Origin: Oscillospiraceae bacterium
Lineage (GTDB): Bacteria; Bacillota; Clostridia; Oscillospirales; Oscillospiraceae
Length of the DNA stretch: 10,593 nucleotides
Reading direction: 5' to 3'
NCBI GenBank assembly: GCA_902802215.1
Contig: CADCLH010000052.1
Location: forward strand, 1-10,593
This document shows positions 6,918 through 10,593 of this stretch, piece after piece; the stretch's first letter is position 1; every line of letters starts with the position of its first letter. The translations under genes and the position numbers were made by a program. Under the pieces are notes generated by a model. It worked only from the letters and a program-made list of their open reading frames with translations. It was not told where the DNA came from and searched no databases.

Positions 6918-7034
6918 GGTTCATGTTCCTTTCCCGATCATATCCTCGCGCGTCAGCGCATGTCCGGCTCCCGAACGCGCGCCCCGGAGGGCCGCGCTGT
7001 CCGTTTCCGGCGGTACCCGGAGCGGCAGGACGCC

Positions 7035-8474
7035 TTATGCCTGCGTCTTGATCTCGTAGTAGACGAATTCCGTGTCCACCACCGCGACGATATCGTTGCA
7101 GTGCAGCTCGACGCCGACGCCCTCGTCCAGGCGCTTTCCGTTCACGAAGGTCCCGAAGCGGGAGCCGAGATCCCGGACGCAGATCCGGCCGTTTTCCCGA
7201 TAGACCTCCGCGTGGCCGCCGCGATGGATCCTCTGGTCGCCGAGTACGCCGCCGCGCCATTTGTGGTGTCTGTCCAGCGGCAGGACGTCCTCTGCCAGCA
7301 CCCTGGCCTCCCCCGTGTCCCTGCTTTTGAGCAGACAGATCTTCTGCTCGTCAAAGACGCATTCGTAGGCGCGGCCGAAAAGCAGGAAGAACTGTTCGTC
7401 CGCCAGAAGGATCTCGGAGCACGGCATGAGCTCCAAGCTTGCGTTGTCCTGCAAAACCTGCCCGTTGACCACGGTCACGTTCGTGGGCTGAAAGTTGCGC
7501 AGGACGAAGTCGTTCCCTCTTTTCCAGATCTCCGCGTGTTTTCCGCTGATCTCCGGGTTGTCCGGAAATGCGAGGTCCGCTTTGGTTTTGCTCCGGCCGA
7601 GCACGGTCCTCTCGTCCTTGACGGGGAAGATCTCCCCGGTCCTGACGCGCAGCAGCATCGCCGGATTGTACCGGACCCCCACGACCGTGTGGTCGTCGTT
7701 TTCTTCCTCGTCGTCGCTCTCCTTGGCGAACAGGACGGTCTTCTCGTCGTCGTCCTCCTCGAGTGTGTTTTCAGCCTGCGGCGCCGGAGCGGCCTTCACC
7801 GGGGCGGCGGGAGAGCTCTCCTTCTTCTCTCCCTCGGGCGCCGCCGGCGCTTTCTCTGCCGGAGCCTTCTTCTCCGGCCCGCCCTCCGCGGGCGCGGCGG
7901 GCGCATTCCCCCGGAGCTTTGCCGCGGCCTTCTGTACCAGAGAAGCCGCCGCACCGGACTTTTCGGCCTCCGCCGCGCTGCGGTATTCCTCGGCGTGCTT
8001 CCTCCACCGATTCAGAGCTTCTTCATCGGCGGCGCCGACGTCTGTCGAGCGGCAGGGAGCGAGGACCGGCGAGCTGAGCAGTTCGGCATAAAAGGCTTCT
8101 TCCGTCTCCTCAAATTTTCTGATATAGCGGGAGTTGCCGAGCTGAAGCTGCATGCCCAGCGGCATCTTGAAATCCTCCAGCACGACGGAGAGAAGGGGCA
8201 TGCTGTTGGCCACCGCAAAGGTCACCTCATTGCGGCAGTTGTGGGACTCCGCCGCCTTGGCGGAGACCATCGCCACGCAGACCTTCGCGTCGATCATATG
8301 CCGCGCGATCGTCTCGGGCCATTCTTCGCCGGGATGCACGCCGTTGTCGTACCACACGCGATAGCCCTCGATCGCAAGACGTTCGATGATCGGGAAGACC
8401 TGCGCCGCGTCGCTGTGGCAATAGCTGACGAAAAGGGTATCCCGTCCCTCGCAGGGTTTCACATAGCACTTCAT
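7035..8474 (-). CDS. TIR domain fused to two FHA domains
   Basis: The 479-residue protein opens with a TIR domain (about 11-120). It has TLFVSYCHSD, VWYDNGVHPGEEW and SAKAAESHNCRNEV; E83 sits where TIR NAD-hydrolases have their catalytic glutamate. Residues 188-235 are an Ala/Pro/Lys/Glu-rich linker, followed by an acidic stretch (239-262) holding two TV motifs (T246, T263). FHA 1 (about 274-367) has GRS (R294) and SGKH (S310, H313), the residues that bind phosphothreonine. FHA 2 (about 390-475) keeps GSRFGTFVNG but has lost the GR pair and has Arg at the usual Ser (R418), so it may not bind phosphate. No membrane segment is seen, so the protein is probably cytoplasmic. AGGAGG lies 7 nt before the ATG and overlaps the end of the STAS gene 13 nt upstream. 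Domain calls are strong; that the TIR domain cleaves NAD is inference. Confidence 0.9.
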   Translation of the reverse strand: MKCYVKPCEGRDTLFVSYCHSDAAQVFPIIERLAIEGYRVWYDNGVHPGEEWPETIARHMIDAKVCVAMVSAKAAESHNCRNEVTFAVANSMPLLSVVLEDFKMPLGMQLQLGNSRYIRKFEETEEAFYAELLSSPVLAPCRSTDVGAADEEALNRWRKHAEEYRSAAEAEKSGAAASLVQKAAAKLRGNAPAAPAEGGPEKKAPAEKAPAAPEGEKKESSPAAPVKAAPAPQAENTLEEDDDEKTVLFAKESDDEEENDDHTVVGVRYNPAMLLRVRTGEIFPVKDERTVLGRSKTKADLAFPDNPEISGKHAEIWKRGNDFVLRNFQPTNVTVVNGQVLQDNASLELMPCSEILLADEQFFLLFGRAYECVFDEQKICLLKSRDTGEARVLAEDVLPLDRHHKWRGGVLGDQRIHRGGHAEVYRENGRICVRDLGSRFGTFVNGKRLDEGVGVELHCNDIVAVVDTEFVYYEIKTQA

Positions 8475-8487
8475 ATGTACGCCTCCT

Positions 8488-8853
8488 TCACTCGATCATC
8501 AAGAGCTCATGCAGGTTTGTTTTTTCAAGCTCCGCGAGAATCGCCGGCGGGACATGGCACAGCGTCAGCGTTCCGCGGTTGATGTCGTCCGCCGTCTGCT
8601 GCACGGACAGCAGCGCGTCCTGGCAGGTCCCCGCGATGTACTGCAACTGTCCGCAGTCGAGCACGACATTCATGCCGACGGTCATCAGCGCGAGAAGCTC
8701 GTCCCGGAACACATGCTCCATATCGCTTCTCAGCGTGCCCGCGAGCGTCACCACGACCGTGCCGTCGACCACCGCTTCCTTCACTGTCAGCAGCTTCCGG
8801 CCGTCCTCGCTCAGAGACCAGCAATCCTGCTCATAGTTTCTTGTCAAACTCAT
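8488..8853 (-). CDS. STAS-domain protein (anti-sigma-factor-antagonist-like)
   Basis: STAS proteins such as SpoIIAA bind partner kinases or anti-sigma factors and are often switched by phosphorylation of one Ser. The 121-residue product has the STAS pattern in its C-terminal 85 residues: VVVTLAGTLRSDMEHVF, then NVVLDCGQLQYIAGTCQDAL, then a final helix. In SpoIIAA the loop reads DSSG with the second Ser phosphorylated; here the aligned residues are AGTC, so a Thr occupies the phospho-site and the conserved Asp and Gly are gone. I chose the ATG at 8853 (MSLTRNYEQD) because GAGGTGA lies about 5-6 nt upstream. A TTG at 8886 would add 11 residues. It ends 13 nt before the TIR-FHA gene. No anti-sigma kinase gene of the SpoIIAB type is nearby. 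Confidence 0.75.
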   Translation of the reverse strand: MSLTRNYEQDCWSLSEDGRKLLTVKEAVVDGTVVVTLAGTLRSDMEHVFRDELLALMTVGMNVVLDCGQLQYIAGTCQDALLSVQQTADDINRGTLTLCHVPPAILAELEKTNLHELLMIE

Positions 8854-8924
8854 CTGCTTCACCTCATACCGGCCGTCGGGCTGCAAGGCGGACGTGACGT
8901 CCCGTTTTGCCGTCGGGCATATCG

Positions 8925-9383
8925 TTATCTTTTGACGATGTTGAAGTTCTCAAGGCTGACGCCGCGTTCCTCGCGGCTCCCGCAGCCCAGGTAGACGCGG
9001 TCCTTCAGCGACTCGCTCCTGTAAAAATCCACCAGGCAGCGGGCGAAGCCCTCCTGCTGGAAATTCTCCAGACCCGCGTTTTTGGCAAATCTGCGGAAGA
9101 GCGCGCTGGTCGCCTGTCCGCGGAGGACGACCAGCTCAGCCTCGTCCCGCGGGACAAGAACCAGACGCCACTGCGTATAGTTCTCGTCCCGGTATTTGAA
9201 CGAGGGGATCAAATGCCCCTCCCCCACCTCGCACAGCAGGCGCCGGGACACGGGCTCCCCGTTTTTCAGCGGGGCCACAAACACCTTGACCGTGCCGCGC
9301 TGGACCCGGTACGCGCCGTTTTCCTCCTCGGTGACGCAGACGTCGCCGCACTTGAGATGCAAGATATTCCCGTTTTGGTCCAT
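8925..9383 (-). CDS. Small cyclic-nucleotide-binding-like (cupin-fold) domain protein
   Basis: The 152-residue product is mostly beta-strand in character and reads like a cNMP-binding-type barrel: GDVCVTEEENGAYRVQRGTV, then VFVAPLKNGEPVSRRLLCEV, GEGHLIPSF and the closing strands WRLVLVPRDEAELVVL. The GxVxVF...G.P..RR.L..V..G arrangement resembles the N-terminal domain of NHLM-type bacteriocin ABC transporters. No transporter, peptidase or microcin precursor is present, and I do not see the Arg-containing cassette that binds cyclic nucleotides, so its ligand is unknown. The last 60 residues (ALFRRFAKNAGLENF...) look helical. I chose the ATG at 9383 because GGAGGT lies 7 nt upstream; an ATG at 9431 has poor spacing. 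It is the first gene of the signalling operon and is 71 nt before the STAS gene. Confidence 0.65.
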   Translation of the reverse strand: MDQNGNILHLKCGDVCVTEEENGAYRVQRGTVKVFVAPLKNGEPVSRRLLCEVGEGHLIPSFKYRDENYTQWRLVLVPRDEAELVVLRGQATSALFRRFAKNAGLENFQQEGFARCLVDFYRSESLKDRVYLGCGSREERGVSLENFNIVKR

Positions 9384-9457
9384 TCCCCGCACCTCCGTCA
9401 AAGCGTCTGCGCAAAGGATCGCCGTCCTCATTCCCCGGGCCGCCCGCCGTGTTCCCG

Positions 9458-9510
9458 AAAAAAAGCAAAAACATACAGCCTTTACAGGTTCCCCGTAAAG
9501 GTTGTATGTT
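9458..9510 (-). terminator. Intrinsic terminator in the leader of the signalling operon
   Basis: A 16-bp stem (9470-9485 with 9495-9510; arms end in AACATACA and TGTATGTT, one mismatch) has a 9-nt loop and is followed on the minus strand by TTTTGC and seven T. It lies between the ATPase gene and the first gene of the signalling operon. It therefore ends ATPase transcripts, but it is also about 110 nt downstream of the promoter at 9626-9654 and so could attenuate the operon. Confidence 0.85.
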
Positions 9511-9619
9511 TATTATGGCCCGAAAGACCGCGGCAAAAACGGAACGCTTCCTTCTGTGTGTTTCATGTCAGACGCCACCGATTCTCATGGGCGATCCGGC
9601 CGCCCACGGATTTTTTAAC
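9511..9619 (-). promoter_or_regulatory. Structured leader RNA of unknown class, with a possible 17-codon leader peptide
   Basis: This is the stretch between the predicted transcription start and the terminator. Near its 5' end CGUGGGCG can pair with CGCCCAUG around a 7-nt loop (8 bp, one G-U). A short frame from an ATG at 9566 to a TAA at 9513 would encode MKHTEGSVPFLPRSFGP and stops just before the terminator stem; it has only a weak ribosome binding site. I compared it by eye with common riboswitch classes and the T-box and saw no match. It may be a regulatory leader, a small RNA of about 160 nt ending at the terminator, or simply untranslated sequence. Confidence 0.35.
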
Positions 9620-9625
9620 AGATTG

Positions 9626-9654
9626 ATTATACTATACTCCGCGTGTGTTTACAA
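9626..9654 (-). promoter_or_regulatory. Sigma-A-type promoter for the five-gene signalling operon
   Basis: On the minus strand, TTGTAA (-35, 9654-9649), a 17-bp spacer and a perfect TATAAT (-10, 9631-9626). The -35 contains the stop codon of the upstream ATPase gene. The predicted start near 9619 gives a leader of about 235 nt before the first gene. Confidence 0.8.
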
Positions 9655-10557
9655 GTGGGCCTTTGTTTTTTCGGCTCCGCGGGCGAAGATCGCGCCGAGG
9701 CAGCGCTCCGCGAAGGCGTCGAGCGCGGCGAAATCCATGAAGGGGCGGATGACCGCCTCCAGCTCGTCATGCAGCGATTTGGCCTCGCGCAGCTTTGCGG
9801 CCGCGCGCTCCCGCGCCCGCAGCGAAGCGGCGCTCTCCGCCGGGGGCGGCGCCAGAAGCGCAAGCGAGAGCTCCGGCAGGAGCACCGCCTCGAGTCTGCC
9901 GGGGTCCAGCGGCCGCGGGCAGGCGATCACGTCCAGACCCTGCGCGGCGGCCTGCTCCGCCGCGGCTGCGAGAGAGGCGGCGTCGCGGAATACATAATTT
10001 TGTTTACATAATTTTTCAAGCGTCTCTGTCAGCCGCAGCTCTCCCCGGCAGGTGATCGCGGAGAGATAGCGCCTGCGAAGCCCTCCGCCCGGACGCGGCA
10101 GCGCGGGCTCCGCCGCGCCTGCTTCGTCGAGCGCCTCGCGGAGCAAGGCGTAGGCCTCCCGGTAACAGGCCTTGTATGCCGCGTTCAGGGCCGCCGCCTT
10201 CTCCCGCTCCGCTTCGGGAAGCGGAGTGCGGCAGAACTGTCCGAGGTTTACATAATCTGAATCCGCGCCAAAGAGGACCGGCTCGCGTACATGCGGGGCG
10301 GTCCCGTCCACCCAGGCCAGGCCGAGGGCCGGGATGCTGACGGCGTCCAGCGAGTCCGGATCGCCCGAGCAGAGGATGCTCTCGGTATCAAGGCCGCGCG
10401 CGGCGGCCTCGTCGCGGATCCGCCGCATGAAGCTCGACTTGCCGGTGCCCGGGCCGCCCTTGATGATGTGCAGGAAAACGCCGCGGCCGGGGAAATCCTC
10501 ATAGCAGGAGGCGAAGCCCCGACCCGAGTTCGCCGCGAGAAAAAAAGTCTGATCCAT
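9649..10557 (-). CDS. P-loop ATPase-like protein (PRK06851-type)
   Basis: The 302-residue product has a clear Walker A motif, GGPGTGKSS (34-42), followed by LCSGDPDSLDAVSIPAL and VDGTAPHV (83-90). The opening FFLAANSGRGFASCYE and these motifs match a conserved Firmicute family of unknown function (PRK06851-like) that is recalled as about 360 residues with two P-loop halves. This copy is shorter and I see only the N-terminal P-loop; the C-terminal half is Ala/Leu/Glu-rich with no second Walker A. It may therefore be a shortened member. The start at 10557 has AGGAGG about 10 nt upstream, and an out-of-frame ATG at 10562 sits between them. Its promoter is outside the window. Its terminator is probably the hairpin at 9458-9510. 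Confidence 0.75.
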   Translation of the reverse strand: MDQTFFLAANSGRGFASCYEDFPGRGVFLHIIKGGPGTGKSSFMRRIRDEAAARGLDTESILCSGDPDSLDAVSIPALGLAWVDGTAPHVREPVLFGADSDYVNLGQFCRTPLPEAEREKAAALNAAYKACYREAYALLREALDEAGAAEPALPRPGGGLRRRYLSAITCRGELRLTETLEKLCKQNYVFRDAASLAAAAEQAAAQGLDVIACPRPLDPGRLEAVLLPELSLALLAPPPAESAASLRARERAAAKLREAKSLHDELEAVIRPFMDFAALDAFAERCLGAIFARGAEKTKAHL

Positions 10558-10593
10558 GGCATGTGCCCCTCCTTTCCGCTGTCATGATATGCG

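Noticed and set aside
6937..6966. Possible internal promoter before the phosphatase gene (CGGACA, 18 bp, TATGAT)
   Set aside because: The -35 is weak, and the expected start of transcription would fall inside the ribosome binding site of the phosphatase gene.
9540..9560. AGAAGGAAGC in the operon leader, similar to the GGAAGGAAGC loop of SRP RNA
   Set aside because: The flanking conserved SRP sequences and the expected hairpin are missing, so this is a chance match.

Overview
The window looks like chromosomal DNA from a GC-rich, low-oxygen Firmicute, most likely a spore-forming member of the Clostridia (Oscillospiraceae-like). The grounds are an intact late-sporulation sigma factor gene (sigK) with a pro-sequence, rimP and nusA of Gram-positive size, strong AGGAGG-type ribosome binding sites, sigma-A promoters with 17-bp spacers, and a zinc-ribbon Ser/Thr kinase of a style common in this group. 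The lineage is an inference from gene content. Every gene I accept lies on the minus strand, so transcription runs from high to low coordinates; the long plus-strand reading frames are antisense shadows.

Layout in the direction of transcription. (1) 10557-9649: a P-loop ATPase-like protein. (2) A strong promoter (9654-9626) overlaps the end of that gene and starts a leader of about 235 nt, which contains a strong intrinsic terminator (9510-9458). (3) 9383-3766: five co-directional genes that look like one signalling operon. They encode a small cyclic-nucleotide-binding-like domain protein, a STAS-domain protein, a TIR-FHA-FHA fusion, a PP2C phosphatase, and a membrane Ser/Thr kinase with an N-terminal zinc ribbon and a probable seven-bladed RCC1-like extracellular propeller. 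(4) 3744-3524: a palindrome-rich intergenic segment with two identical 26-bp palindromes, a bidirectional terminator and other hairpins. (5) 3471-2788: sigK. (6) 2675-1854: a VanY-type D,D-carboxypeptidase with its own promoter. (7) Promoter (1779-1751), leader terminator (1725-1699), then rimP, nusA and the first codons of an acyltransferase-3-like gene that runs off the window.

The most interesting unit is the five-gene operon. Kinase, phosphatase, FHA and STAS modules are the parts of a Ser/Thr phosphorylation switch. Here the phospho-reader (FHA) is fused to a TIR domain that keeps the glutamate needed for NAD-cleaving activity in TIR enzymes. A reasonable hypothesis is that the propeller senses something outside the cell, the kinase and phosphatase set the phosphorylation state, and the TIR-FHA-FHA protein is the effector. 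Whether this is immunity, stress or developmental signalling cannot be decided from sequence alone.

The second theme is leader regulation. Both the signalling operon and the rimP-nusA operon have a good promoter followed by an intrinsic terminator before the first gene. For nusA, which encodes a termination factor, this suggests autoregulation by attenuation.
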